From Cyanophora paradoxa (Eukaryota; Glaucocystophyceae; Cyanophorales; Cyanophoraceae): 64,000 nt of DNA. Positions 32,797 to 43,667 of this stretch are shown piece by piece (the stretch's first letter is position 1; each line of letters starts with the position of its first letter). A program made the translations under genes and the position numbers. The stretch lies in contig QPMI01000522.1 in NCBI GenBank assembly GCA_004431415.1, positions 248,001 through 312,000 on the forward strand, given 5' to 3'. The notes beneath the pieces are model-generated. The model did not search any database. It saw only the letters and a list, made by a program, of their open reading frames with translations, and had not been told where the DNA came from.

Positions 32797-34218
32797 ATGT
32801 CGGCTTCGGCGAAGGTGAACGTCATGAGCAATGACTTGAAGTACACGTCGAACGACGCTGGCTCCCTTGCCCGCAATCTGATGGACGCGTATGAGATAAC
32901 CAAGTCGTCCCCCAGTGAGCGGGCTCTCGCCTCCGCGGCTCAAAGTTCCGTGCTGACTCTTTCCGGCCGAGCAGGCACCGTCAACAACCTCGTGAACCAG
33001 GGCTACGTGGAGGTTCGTGGATCGAACCTCGGCCGCTCGGCTGCAGCTGACGCGGGCCCCGAGCGCAGAGCTCCGTGCAGGGGATGATCAAGTTCCAGAA
33101 CAGCGAGGCCGTGCACGAGGCTGCGTTCCTCCTGCTCTCGCAGCTCGTCAACCACGGTCCGCCCGCGCCTTCCTTGCGACGATGCGCGGCGCCCTGCCAA
33201 CCGCTCGATGTGCTCAGACCGGGGCGAGAGAGTGTCCAAGTCGGGCGCGGTGGTGATGGTCTCCGAGATGATCGAGCGGCGGGCGAACTGGTACGGCGCG
33301 GCCCTCGCCGCGAAGGTCTTCATCGAGAAGATGTGCCTCGTCCAGCGTGCGCGCCGCCCCCCTCCGCTCTCCGCAGCGCCCCTGAGGTCCCCCGCAGCGA
33401 GCGTCGCCGAGTTCTGGGCGAACCGCGGCATCTGCGATGTGCTCTTCAAGGTGCGCCCCGCCCCGCCCCGCTGCGCGCGCCCGCCTCGGCCGCCCATGCG
33501 AGCGCCGCCGTCGGCCGCAGTCCATGGTGGACAAGTTCGAGCCGCGCACCGTCGAGACGACCTTCCGCGCGTTTAACGCGATGCTCGAGAACTGCCCCTC
33601 CAAGACCCGCATCAGTGCGCTGCCGCCGCCGCCGCCGCTGCCGCATGTCGGGCGCCGCCGCTCGCCCGTCGCCCTGTGACCTCACTCACCGCCGCGCGGC
33701 AGAGCTGCAGAACTACCTGAAGCGGGCGCGGCTGCTGGAGTCGGCGGGCAAGGCGATGGAGCTCAACATGAGGCGCCCCGAGGTCCTCGTGCAGGCCCTC
33801 CGCCTCTTCACCGCCATGCACGTCGGCAACGTCGGTCCGCCCATCCGCTCTCGCCCCGCCCCGCCCCGCTCTGCGGAGGAGCGCCGCCGAGCGCGCCGCC
33901 TCGCAGAGATCCTCACGTACTCGATGACCAAGAACCTGTGCGACCCCGTGATCCAGGTCCGCGCGGTCCAGGGCGGGGCGGGGCGGGGCGGGGCGCCGGC
34001 CGCGCTGACGGGTACCCCAGGTGATGGCGGCGTACCCCAACGACGACCACATCATCTCGCACGGCAAGGCCTGCGTCAAGATCCTCGTCACCCCCTTCGA
34101 GTGCGGCTTCTGGCGTACCCCGCCCGCTCCCTCCCTCCCCTCACGCCTTTCCTCCCGCTCCCGCAGCTACGACCTCGTGATGAAGACCATGACGGCAATG
34201 ATCATGCAGAAGGTGTAA
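32797..34218 (+). CDS. All-helical repeat protein (ARM/HEAT-like), unknown function
   Basis: Starts MSASAKVNVMSNDLKYTSND at 32797. Exons follow at about 32979-33012 (TVNNLVNQGYVE), 33081-33159 (GMIKFQNSEAVHEAAFLLLS), 33222-33345 (KSGAVVMVSEMIERRANWYG, VFIEKMCLVQ), 33403-33450 (VAEFWANRGICDVLFK), 33522-33614 (SMVDKFEPRTVETTFRAF), 33703-33833 (LQNYLKRARLLESAGKAMEL, LVQALRLFTAMHVGNV), 33905-33955 (EILTYSMTKNLCDPVIQ), 34021-34113 (VMAAYPNDDHIISHGKACVK) and 34166-34218 (DLVMKTMTAMIMQKV, stop TAA). The regular pairs of amphipathic helices suggest an armadillo- or HEAT-type solenoid used for protein binding, but no named family is recognised. The intron at 33013-33080 begins GTTCGTGGATCGAACC, another GTTCG start and a perfect short hairpin. 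Confidence 0.7.
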
Positions 34219-34508
34219 CCGGAGGGTCCCCGCGATTTCATCTAGCTAGGCAGTTCCCCCGCCTCGCCCCAGGACCCCCCGCGCGCCCCCTCTCGCCCCC
34301 GCCCTCCCCGCTGGCGCTGGAGCAGCGCCGCTCGCTCGTATTGGGCCCCCAGCCCCTCCCGCTGTTATTGAACCAGATAAACCACCACTACGTATGTCTA
34401 TATATATGCTTTAAAATACCAAACGATACGGACGCCCTTCAATGAGAACTGCTTGAAGAATTAATGTAGTCTGCCTAGGCCTAGATAGATTCTGGACTAG
34501 TACTCCGG
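34219..34508. other. Short intergenic between convergent genes
   Basis: 290 bp holding both 3' ends. It falls from GC-rich to AT-rich near 34370-34480 (TATGTCTATATATATGC). No gene or clear terminator hairpin seen. Confidence 0.5.
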
Positions 34509-35970
34509 CTACTTGAAGAACCACCAGGTCGGAAGCCCGAGGCACTCTATGCAGCTCATCCCGCACTTCTGGTTGCAGCTGGTCGCGTGCACCGTCCGCC
34601 CCACCTGTGGACCGGGCCGGACCGGATCGGCTCTCGATCTGGGTCTGGGTCTGGGGACAGGTTCTAAAGAGCGGACCTTCAGAGCAAAGGCGTCGACTGC
34701 TGTCTTGACTCCGAACTCGGTATCGAAAGCGTGCCCGTCCAGGTAGTCGTGACCGGAGAAGAGCCCCCCGCGCCTCAGCTTCGGCCACCTGCGCCCGGGT
34801 TCAGAGCTGAGAGGCAGAGTGGCCCAAGTTTCGAATTAATATTCGAATTTCGCACCAGGCCTCGAGGTCCTCGGTGACGCCGGCGCGGTCGTGCCTCGCG
34901 TCCAGGTAGATGAAGTCGAAGTACCCGTCCTCGAACGTCTTCGCGGCCTCCTGAGGCATGCGCGTGTGGGCGAGGCGAGGGGCAAATTCGAGGCCGGATC
35001 AAATCAGACGAGGCAGAGCGCGCACGAGGGAGTAGCTCTTCATGACGACGACGCGGCCCTCGAAGGGGGCGACGTTCGCCTGCGCCGTGCGGTAGATCTC
35101 GTCTTGCTCAGCCTGCGGCCTGGAACTCAGCGCCGGCCTTGCCGGGTTCGAATTCACGATCACGGTCCTGCACTACGCGGACGGACCTGGCCCTTGTTCG
35201 CGATGTCTCTGTACTCTTTCGGATCCTGGTGCGCCCACTGCGCGCGCGGATCGCAAAGCTCGAAGTTTAGGAGAGCGGAAGGAGCCGGGGGCCGCGGCTG
35301 GGCGCGAGACGCGTACGCCGCGGCCGGTCGACGTCGCAGCGCCTTAAGCTTAGCTAGCTATAGGGGGCGAGCGGAAGCGCTGCGGCCGGAGCGAGCGCTG
35401 GAAGGAGTGCGGAGCGCACCGCGTCCACCAGATACAGCGTCTTTCCTCTCCAGCGCTCGAGGATCCCGCGCGCGTGCTCCGCTCGCTGCACGCCGACCTC
35501 CACACCGGCGCCCACGAGGCCCTGGTCATTGAGCGCCTCCGGAAGACCGATGCGTCCCATCTTAAGCGCTGCGGAGCGCGTGGACGCGTGCGTCACCTAC
35601 AGGGCGCACGTACGCGCGCGTACGCGCGGGCGGCGGCGCGGGCGGTGGCGCCGGCGGCGCTCCGGCTCGTGCCGAATGCGTCGAAGCTCACCTTGCGACG
35701 CTTCCACCTCGAGCGCCCTGCGCTCCGCTGCGCGCGGGAGAGAACCACATCAGACGCCCAAGCTTATGTGCGCCCGTCGGCGTCAACGCCCCAGCGCAAA
35801 CCGGCCGCTGGATCATCCACCAGGTTGAAGTTCGTGCCGTCGTGCATCGCCAACCGCGCCGCGATGGCGAGGAATCCGAGGGCGGCCAGGCCGACGAGCA
35901 GCCGGCGGCGGCCCGTCATGAGCGGAGCTCGAGGCGCCACGTAGGCCTCGCGATCATCGTCTCCGGCCAT
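34509..35970 (-). CDS. Membrane-anchored class I SAM-dependent methyltransferase
   Basis: Minus-strand gene. The proposed start at 35970 (MAGDDDREAYVAPRAPLMTG) precedes one hydrophobic segment (LLVGLAALGFLAIAARL) of signal-anchor type, then MHDGTNFNLVDDPAAG. Further exons read KVSFDAFGTSR (near 35690), GRIGLPEALNDQGLVGAGVE then VGVQRAEHARGILERWRGKT (35560-35440), LYLVDA, DPKEYRDIANKGQV (near 35215), DEIYRTAQANVAPFEGRVVV (near 35090), KTFEDGYFDFIYLDARHD (near 34930), GLFSGHDYLDGHAFDTEFG (near 34770-34710) and AVDAFA. The order GVEVGVQRGxHA (motif I, SAM loop), LYLVDA (motif II), FDFIYLDARHD (motif IV) and GGLFSGHDY is typical of the Methyltransf_24 family. The C-terminus (CNQKCGMSCIECLGLPTWWF) carries four cysteines and ends in a TAG at 34509-34511. 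The anchor suggests endomembrane or organelle location; the substrate is unknown. Confidence 0.75.
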
Positions 35971-36380
35971 CCCTCCTTCTCCGGGCCTGGGGGAACGCCG
36001 CTCAATTGCAATTGCAAGCTTTTCACGCCGTACCCGGCGGATCAATTTTGGCCGACAGCGCGCTCGCAGGACGTCCGAAAGTTCCGAGTGCATATGCATT
36101 GTCTTGGCCGCGCTGCCAAGCCCGCCCTCTTGATCCTTCGGCTGCTTACTCGCATGCCCTTTATTGAACACGGGAACAAAACATCAAATCTCATCTCTAC
36201 AACCCGGACTACCGACTGGACACCCCAAACCCGAACGTGGTGCCCAAAGACGAGGGCGAAATGCAAGCAGGTAACTAATCTCAAAACGGTGATGCGTGCC
36301 GACGGGCCCGGCCCGAGAGGGCAGGGGGCGGCGGCCGCGGCCTTGGAAGGGGGCGCGGGGCCCCCGCTCGCGCCCGACGC
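35971..36380. other. Intergenic with weak promoter-like element
   Basis: Between the methyltransferase start and the end of the membrane-protein gene. On the minus strand CCGGGTACGGCGTG lies at about 36023-36036, some 55 bases upstream of the methyltransferase start, a partial match to the GGGGTAC element. An unrelated AATTGCAATTGCAAGC palindromic stretch is at 36003-36018. No gene seen. Confidence 0.35.
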
Positions 36381-38162
36381 TTACGCGTAGCTGTAGGGGG
36401 CGGCGGTGGCGGGGATGCCCGGGGCCGCGCCGAGGCCGGCGCTGTAGAGCGCGAACACTGCGGGCGGCAGAGAACGAAGTGTCAGAGGACCTCCAGGGGG
36501 GTACGCGATCGATCGATGGGGGCGCACGGTTCGACAGGATGTCGAGGGCGAACGCGGCGAAGATGATCCCGGGGCCCGAGAGGTACGAGGTGGCGGGGTA
36601 CCGGCGGATGAAGTCGCCTGCGCTCGCGCGGCGGCCGCTCAGCGGCGCGGTCCAAGGCGCAAGGGGAGGGGGGGCGGCGGGGCCGCCCAGGTCAAACACA
36701 CCGTAGGTCCAGACGAGGGCGATGAGGATGGCGGTGGCAAGGACGATGAACTTGCGGACGGTCGCGGCGTCGGCGCGGAGGAGGCCCTGTGCGAACAGGG
36801 TCGGACCGGGGCGGGGCCGGCGGGCGGGGCGGGGCGGAGCCGGGGCCGCCACGCACGGGGCAGATCATGCCGTTGAAGGCGGCGAAGTGGAGGGCCCAGA
36901 GGCGGGTCACGAAGACGGTGATCTACGGGAGACGTGCGCGGATCAGCGAGGCGCGGCGGCGGAGCAGAGACGAGCGACTCGGCGGGCGGGGCGGAGCGGC
37001 GCGGGCACCTCGTTGTCGTACAGGGGCTCGGCGGTGGTGCCGACGAACGCGGGGAACGACCAGCGGAGGTACGAGGCGGTGCCGAAGAGCGCCCACCTGC
37101 GCGAGGCGGCGGATCGGCGTCAGCTGCTGCTGGTTGCTGCTGCGAGGCGGGCGCTGTGCATCTGTACGCACAGGGCAATGACGAGCCAGCCGAGGGGCTT
37201 GACCCACAGGTAGACCTGCAATTTGATCCGAAGTCAGATTCGATCCGCGGGCGGCGAGCGGCGAGCGGCGCGCACGATGGTGAAGATGTCACGGCCGGAG
37301 CGGGGAGCGGCGCCCTGGACCTGGGTCGGGGCCTGGCCGGTGGCGTAGCGGTACGCTGCGGACGCGCCGAGTCGGTAAGTCCGTCATGGCGGGAACTCCG
37401 GATCGGCGGCGGGCGGCCGGACGAACCGAAGAGCGCGGCGAAAAGGAGCGTGACTGGCATCGTGCGCGGGTCAGAAGAGCCTCGGGGGCGCGGGCAACCG
37501 CGAAACGGCCGGCCGTGGCTCACCGACCCAGACGAGGAACACGATGACCGGGACGGCCTTGATCTCGGTGGGCTGGTGGGCCTTGTAGAACAGGCCTGGA
37601 TCGAACGTGAGGCGCGATTTCGGAGTCGGCGAGGCGAGGAATCGAGGGGCGACGAACCGTACATGATGAGGAAGATGGTCATACCGACAGCGACCTGCCC
37701 GGCCCAGGATTCGCTTTCGATCGCCGAAAAGCGAGGTGACAGGCTCGGACCTGGCCGAAGATGAGGAAGAGGGTCCGGCCATCGCCCTTGAGGTAGGCGT
37801 GCTTGGTGATGATGTAGTACAGCGAGACGACGGCCAGGCAGGACAGGCCGAGGATCTTGGCGTTGCATTCGAAGAGCTGTCGCCGGATCGCACGCCCGAT
37901 CAGGCCGGGCGCCCGACTCGGGAGTTGCAACGGCCGCCAGGGCGGGACTCACCGGGTCGCTGGCGTACGCCTTGGCGGCGACGCCCGGGAACCAGTGCTC
38001 CGTCGCCCAGTCGGGAGCCACAGTGAACCAGGCGCCCGAAATGGCGAAGATCCTGCCGGCCGGTTTCGGCGGAGATTCGCGGACTCGGAAAAAAGGTCAC
38101 GGCGTTACGTACGCTGCGACGGCTCCGAAGAGCATCCAGCTCTCGAGAAGGGAGAACCTCAT
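36381..38162 (-). CDS. Polytopic membrane protein, unknown family
   Basis: Starts at 38162 (MRFSLLESWMLFGAVAA) with a GTACGTAAC donor and an intron ending GGCCGGCAG. The next exon reads IFAISGAWFTVAPDWATEHW then FPGVAAKAYASDP. Further exons give ILGLSCLAVVSLYYIITKHA (near 37820), VAVGMTIFLIMYG (near 37690), VPVIVFLVWVG (near 37540), MPVTLLFAALFGSS (near 37450), LWVKPLGWLVIALCVQM (near 37200), LFGTASYLRWSFPAFVGTTA (near 37070), VFVTRLWALHFAAFNGMI (near 36900), KFIVLATAILIALVWTYGVF (near 36740) and GPGIIFAAFALDILSNR (near 36560). It ends GIPATAAPYSYA, TAA at 36381-36383. About eight to ten hydrophobic helices are visible, with no nucleotide-binding or catalytic motif I can name, so it could be a transporter, channel or membrane scaffold. 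Confidence 0.7.
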
Positions 38163-38231
38163 CTTGCCGGACGGTGGTTACTTTTGAGCCTTCCCGGAAT
38201 GTCCGATCGAGGGACAAACTCGGAATTTATA

Positions 38232-38246
38232 GCGTGTACCCCGGCG
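38232..38246 (-). promoter_or_regulatory. GGGGTAC element followed by TATAAAT-like box
   Basis: On the minus strand CGCCGGGGTACACGC is followed directly by TATAAATTCC, 70-84 bases upstream of the membrane-protein start at 38162. This is the one example where a TATA-like sequence sits right next to the GGGGTAC element. Confidence 0.45.
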
Positions 38247-38451
38247 CTGACGTACCCGCGGCCGGCCCGCAAGCTCAGACTGCTCAGTGCTCGGCACCGC
38301 TGCATCGCAGCTGCTGTGGTAGAGCACATCCTGGTCACTTCCGGCAGTTAGGCAGCTGCCGGCAGTTACGCAACTTCCGCCGGCAGTTACGCGCAGGCGT
38401 CTCTTTCGACGTGCTGTATACGCAGTGTTCATCCAGTCTTGCTCACTACGA

Positions 38452-39423
38452 ATGGCCTTTGCGACCTGTCCACTCGGCGGCGGCGCTGCACCTGGCGGCG
38501 CGCGCGCTGCCTTCGGCATCGCGTCGACGTTGTGCGAGGCACGCGCCCCGCTGCAGGCCGCCCAGCGGCCGGTGCGCCTCGCTCCCAGTGGCGCGTTGGA
38601 TCGGCCGTGCTTGAGGCGGCCGGCGCCGCGGCAGGCCGGCGTCGTGTCTTGATCGTCGCGTCAAGTTCACTCGCGCCTTGCATTGCCTTCTGGGCTGCGC
38701 CCCGCTCTATGCGCCGATCACAACACACACACGCCGGCGCGTGTGTGCCCGCAGGAATGCATCGCCTCTCGACTCCTGGACTACTCGCCCGTGGAGTTCG
38801 CCGAGGACGCCGGCAACGTGCGCCTGCCACAACCGCGCCGCCTCTCGCCGATCGAGCCGCCCACAGGCGTTTGGCGGCGGCGTGCAGTCGCGTGCGAGCG
38901 GTTGCCGCAAGCATGCGCACGGGCGCCCCGCCCGCCTCCCAATCTGCCGAGCCGGACGGGGCGGGACCGCAGGGAGCCCTGAAGCCGGGCCTGCCAGAAC
39001 CGAAGGAGGGCGACACGTTGGAGATCGTCTGAGCCGACCTCCGCGCCGCCTCCGACGTGGCTCGCTACTCCCTGCTCGTTGAGGAATTGCCCAAGCGCAA
39101 GGTACCCCTACAGCTACCCGCACTCTCCGACACACCGTACCCCCTGACGCCTGGCACCCCGGCCCAGGGCGAGGCCCGCGACGTGGGCGGAGGGCAGTTC
39201 AATCGTTGAGTTCATCACGGAGGGGTAGCCCGACCCGACCCGCTTTCGATCTTGTACCCCCCTCACCCTCATCCCCCTGCAGGATGTACGACGGGTATGT
39301 GCGGAATTCGAAGAGAGACGGCATCCGCGCACCCCGTCCCGCCCTAGGCCTCCCCCCGTCCCGCTCCCGTACCCCCCCCCCCCTCCCCTCCGTCCCGCTC
39401 CACCCGAGGGAGGCTGAGCCTTG
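38452..39423 (+). CDS. Putative multi-exon gene, poorly resolved
   Basis: Several plus-strand segments look like exons with good borders. One is MAFATCPLGGGAAPGGARAA (start 38452). A second, after GTGTGCCCGCAG at about 38754, reads ECIASRLLDYSPVEFAEDAG then LPQPRRLSPIEPP. A third near 39035-39102 reads ADLRAASDVARYSLLVEELP then KRK with a GTACCCC donor, and a fourth after CCCCCTGCAG near 39283 reads RMYDGYVRNSKRDGIR, which is MORN-like. I could not join them in one frame: a TGA lies at 39030-39032 just before the third. Function unknown. Confidence 0.3.
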
Positions 39424-40425
39424 AAGCCCGTCAAGATCTGTAACTGCGTCTGTAACTACGGAGCCCCGGCGGGGCTCAGCACTTGCAATTGCACCCTGGC
39501 GGTGCGGAAGAGTTACGCCCATCGGCTGGCGGCTTACGAAAGTTCGCCCAAGAAGCTTTCGTGCGCTGTGCCCGTAACCCCCCCCCCCCCCGGCTCCTCT
39601 CGCGTCTCTCGCTCCTCTCGCCCCCTTTGAGCCGGCCCTCCGCGGCCGCGCAGGAACGTGAGCGACTAATGGCTGCCGCTCGTTCCGAGGCGCTAGTGCT
39701 TCGCTTCAAGTTTGCAAGATGCCGGGGCCGACTCTCGGCGAGGGGCCGGCCGAGGCGCTTCGCTTCAAGTTCTTTTAAATTTGCTTGCAATTTAAGTTTG
39801 CAAGATGGCGGGCGCCGGGGCCGGGGCGGGGCCGAGCCGGCCCAGGGCCTTCGATCCAGGCCTCCCCCAGCACGCTGGGCCGCATCGATCCCGTCGTCCT
39901 CCCCCCCCCTCGTTTCATTTCTTCGAATTCCTCCCTCCAGGGCCATCAGCCGCCTCTGCTGGGGGTGCCGGCCGCGGGGGAGCCCAGGAGGCGGGCGCGG
40001 CGCGGCGGCGCTGAAGAGGACCCCCGGGCTGAGGTGCTCGCGCTTCGCGCCTCGAGGTCAAAAGATAGAAGGCCGCCGCTCCGCCCAGGAGCCCGCCTCG
40101 CGCTACGCGTCCTCAGTGACCGCCACCCCATAAGGCCCTCAACCCTTATCTCCTCGGCCCGGGCCCGGGCCCGGGCCCGGGCGGAGGCCTGCTAGCGCCC
40201 GGTCCCTCGGGGCGCAGTCCCGCGGCGAGGAGTCAGCCTGAGCATCCAGCTATAGGAAGAAATTGTACTTTCTACGAGGCCGACTTTCTTGTACCAATTT
40301 GTATTTGTACTTGTATTTCGTGCTGTCTGGTTGCAGTTCGAATTCGCTAAATCATGATTTCACAGTTATACAGCGCCCTACGTATACGCCTGCAAGCATT
40401 TGGCCATGGTGGCTTGGGCATCAAG
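39424..40425. other. Region with short duplicated segments, no firm gene
   Basis: Contains duplicated GAGGCGCTTCGCTTCAAGTT-like segments (near 39690 and 39755), repeated TTTGCAAGATGSCGGGSSCC (near 39711 and 39799), an AATTTGCTTGCAATTTAAG stretch also present near 41295, and dispersed repeat copy 2. Open frames exist because of GC richness, but no recognisable protein is seen. It may be 3' untranslated or intronic sequence. Confidence 0.4.
40066..40150 (+). repeat. Dispersed repeat, copy 2
   Basis: Contains CCGCCCAGGAGCCCGCCTCG, GCGTCCTCAGTGACCGCCA and CTCAACCCTTATCTCC in the same order as the copy at 9715-9818. It lies outside any supported exon and is followed by a run of GGGCCC repeats. 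Confidence 0.6.
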
Positions 40426-43400
40426 CTAAAGACACCGATCGCGATCGCGAGGTCGACTAGTACTGTGGCACGCAGCCGAACGCCTCCATCCGCTTGTCTG
40501 GCGCGGCGCCGACTCCGCGTCAGCCCGGCGCTCGAGCGCTCGCTCATGGTCGCGATCGCGGGGATCGAGATCGATATCCGGATCCGGGCCAGTATGGCCC
40601 GGGGCCATGGGCGCACAGTACGTTAGGCAGAGGAAGGCGTGCTCCTCGCGCGCCGCCTCTCCCCCGCAGAACCGCGCCCAGTCCCGCCGCCTGGCCCCAA
40701 GGAGGCAGAAATTCAGCACAAATAAATTAAACATATACAAGTGATCATGATTCCAAACAGTGAATCTCACTCACCAGATGTTGCAGTAAATCTCGCGCTG
40801 ATCCTTCGAATTCGAATTTAATTATCATAGTATGAATTCGAAACGCGAATGCGAGGCCGTCGCGATAGAATGCTGACCGGGTCGGGGCGCCGGCTGCAGT
40901 GCAGTTTGTCCAGATGCGCCTCTGCAGAGAGAAATTCGGGCCGGCGCAGGGGAGGTCTAGAGGCCCGCAAATTAAAGGCCTCGGGATGGGGCGCGCGCGC
41001 GCGGACCGGCGTCCTGGCAGGACCTCCTGTGGGTGGGGAGGCGGAGGACGTAGGGGTCCGACTCGTTCATGCAGTACGTGATCCAGTGCGAGCGCCTGCA
41101 TGCGCGATATCAATAGACGCTGGCATCAAATTGAATTAAATCGAGGCTGGCGCGTAAATTTAATCTGCAGCTGCAGCTTTAATTGCTGAAGGCGACAGAT
41201 CTAGACGTCGACGCGGCGATTGTTAATTAATTACCAGAACGTGCACCACGAGTCCTCTTCGAATTCGAATCTCTGCCTCTGCGCATTCTTTTAAATATGC
41301 TTGCAATTTAAGCTTAAGCTTGTTCGAATTCCGGATCCAAATGCAGCTTACTGAAGCCTCGTTCTCGACGAGTTCGATTGCGCCGGGAGCGCGGAGCTCC
41401 GAATTAGATTGCGAGCTGGCCGTCTGCAGCTGTGCTCGCGCACAGTGCAACGTCTGCATCCTCAGTTCTGCGTTGAGGAGGAATATTAATTAATTACAGC
41501 GCTCGCAGCTGCAGCCTGTGATTAATATCCGAGATCTCGAGAAGCTTTAGCTCACCCGTGCTCTTGCAGTACAATTCCAGGCCCCGGCGCTCCCTCTCGC
41601 GCACGCGCGCGGCTCCACCTCGGCACTTTTCCGTCAACTCTCCGCCCCTGCGCATGCGCATGCGCATGCCGCGCCCCCGGCCAGGAGTCAGAGACGGGTA
41701 CGGGCCCACGCACGCGGTCCCGGCTCGGCTGTATAAAAATTCGCTCACAACCGAGTGCACAGCGCCTTGCGAAGCTCCTGCGAAAAACGCGTTATCGCAT
41801 CCATCCCAGCTCTCATCGAAATTTGCGAAATTTAAGATTGAGCTCCGATTTCGCACCGGGTCCGGCTCCAAGCCGCAATGCAGCTCTTTCAGCTTGGCAT
41901 CTGCGCTGGAAATTATAATCTAGATCTGGAGCTGGGGACAGAATGTTCGCCGACGTCGACGTCGACGGTGATGATTATAATTAAATATTAAGGGCCAACC
42001 TAACCTAAGGATCCAACCCAAGGGCCTCCTAATTATATAAGGAGCCAACCTAAGGGCCTCGAGCTCTCGTTTCCCCCCAAGCCCGATATCGACATCGATA
42101 CTCACCGACGTCGGCGCAGAAGGCGCGGTACACGCCGACGCGGTAGGGGTTCGTCTCGTTCGTGCAGTACACCACCCGCTGCACGAGCCTGGCACCGTGG
42201 CACGCGTACGTGAATGCAGTATACGTAAGAGATCGATAAGAAACCTGCAGCTGCAGGCGGCGCACCAGAACCTGCATCCAAACTGCGAAGGCGGTCACCG
42301 AAATTCATTTCAGGAGGCTTCCGATCGATTCAATAAAAGAGCTCGATTAATATTGAATATTCCGGTGCCGAACGCGAACTGTCCTCGCACCGGACTTGCA
42401 ATTGAGACTTCGAGCTCCGACATCGACGCGCCGTCGACGTCCACGTCGGCGTCGGCGTCCTCGCCATGCTCGCCGAGCTCGCCGATGTGGGGCCGCGGGC
42501 GCGGGCGCCGGAAGGCCGAGCCGAGGACGTCCGCGCAGGCGAGGGCGCCCTCGGCCTCCTCCACCGCCTTCCGCGCCAGCCGGCTAGCGCCCCCTGAGCA
42601 GACCCGAAATTCTAGAATTTTAATCGGGCGCGAACGCTAGAAATTATAATTAAAGCCGCGGCCCGACGGCGCACCCTGAAGGGTCTGCAGCTGGTGCAGG
42701 TCGCGCAGGAATTCGCACGCCTCGGTCATCTTCGCATCCCGCAGCTGCGGCGGCGGGTGCATCATGCATATGATCGTAGCCGGCCTCGATCGGGAAATAT
42801 CTCTAAATGAGCTCTACATCGAGATCTAGATCTAGATCTCGCACACCTCGTATTCGTTCAAGCCCGGCGCATACCAAGCGCTAGCGCGCGAAGCGAAGGA
42901 GCCCGAGCGATCGCGATCAGAGTTGCAGTCGAGGATCTGCGCCGGCAGCCCGGCCCGGCCCGGCCCCGCCCGCGCAAGCTCAGTCAGCACGCGCAAGCGC
43001 AGATCTAGATCTAGAGGCGAACGATACGACGAGGAGGACGAAAGCGGTGCGCACGTCCTCGATATTCGCGACGGCGCTGCAGGGCTGATCGTTGGCGGCC
43101 CGGCGCGCCGCGGTCCCGCACGCCAACGCCCAGACGAGGCGGCTGCGAAAATCGCAAGCGTGCCGACGTCGACGTCTAGATCTCACTCAAAATTTATAAT
43201 TAAATTTAAAGCGCGCGAGATCGATCGATCTAGATCTAGAGCGGGCACAGAAGCGCGGAAGCGAGGCTCGCATTCTGCGGCAGGCCAGGGCGCCCGGAGA
43301 GGTATCGACGTCGGAATTCGCGATCGAGCCCTCGTCGATGTCGGGGTCGATGTCCTGAGCATATGCATACGCCGGCCGCGGCAGCTCCTGGGCGCGCGCG

Positions 43401-43625
43401 CGCTGGATCAGGCGCCGCGCAAGGGCGGGATCTATTTATGAGATCAAGAGGTCTTCTTGCCTGGAGCGGGCGACCGAAGACGGACGCGCCCGGCGCGCCG
43501 AGCTCGCCCCCGCTACGCGCGCCGATCTCGAGCTGCCGGGTCGCACCGGCGTCGTCGCCGGTCGCGGCGATCGCAGCTGCGGAGACTGCGAGCGCGAGAA
43601 CGAGGAGCGCGGCGCGCGTGGTCAT
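40426..43625 (-). CDS. Cysteine-rich secreted or lumenal protein (putative, multi-exon)
   Basis: Starts at 43625 with a clear signal peptide (MTTRAALLVLALAVSAAAIA, likely cut before ATGDD). Downstream minus-strand segments that look like exons share cysteine pairs and short acidic spacers: VWALACGTAARRAANDQPC (near 43120), MTEACEFLRDLHQLQTLQ (near 42730), EEAEGALACADVLGSAFRR (near 42560) with GEHGEDADADVDVDGAS, VQRVVYCTNETNPYRVGVYR (near 42160), MQTLHCARAQLQTASSQSNS (41459) and CGGEAAREEHAFLCLTYC (near 40670). The segment near 41080 (WITYCMNESDPYVL) resembles the one near 42160, pointing to an internal repeat. Function unknown. It is divergently paired with the CRY-DASH gene, 42 bp away. Exon joining and the 3' end are uncertain. 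Confidence 0.5.
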
Positions 43626-43667
43626 CGTGCACTTTGCAAGTCCCGGGTACGCCGATTCCTGGGCGCG
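43626..43667. promoter_or_regulatory. 42-bp bidirectional promoter between divergent start codons
   Basis: Only 42 bases separate the ATG of the cysteine-rich gene (43625, minus) from that of CRY-DASH (43668, plus). The gap contains TCCCGGGTACGCCG at 43641-43654, a partial GGGGTAC-like element. Either start may lie inside the other gene's transcript. Confidence 0.45.

Noticed and set aside
39028-39034. In-frame TGA between two protein-like segments, considered as selenocysteine
   Set aside because: No Cys/Sec context, no known selenoprotein motif and no SECIS-like hairpin seen; a splice border or chance is simpler.
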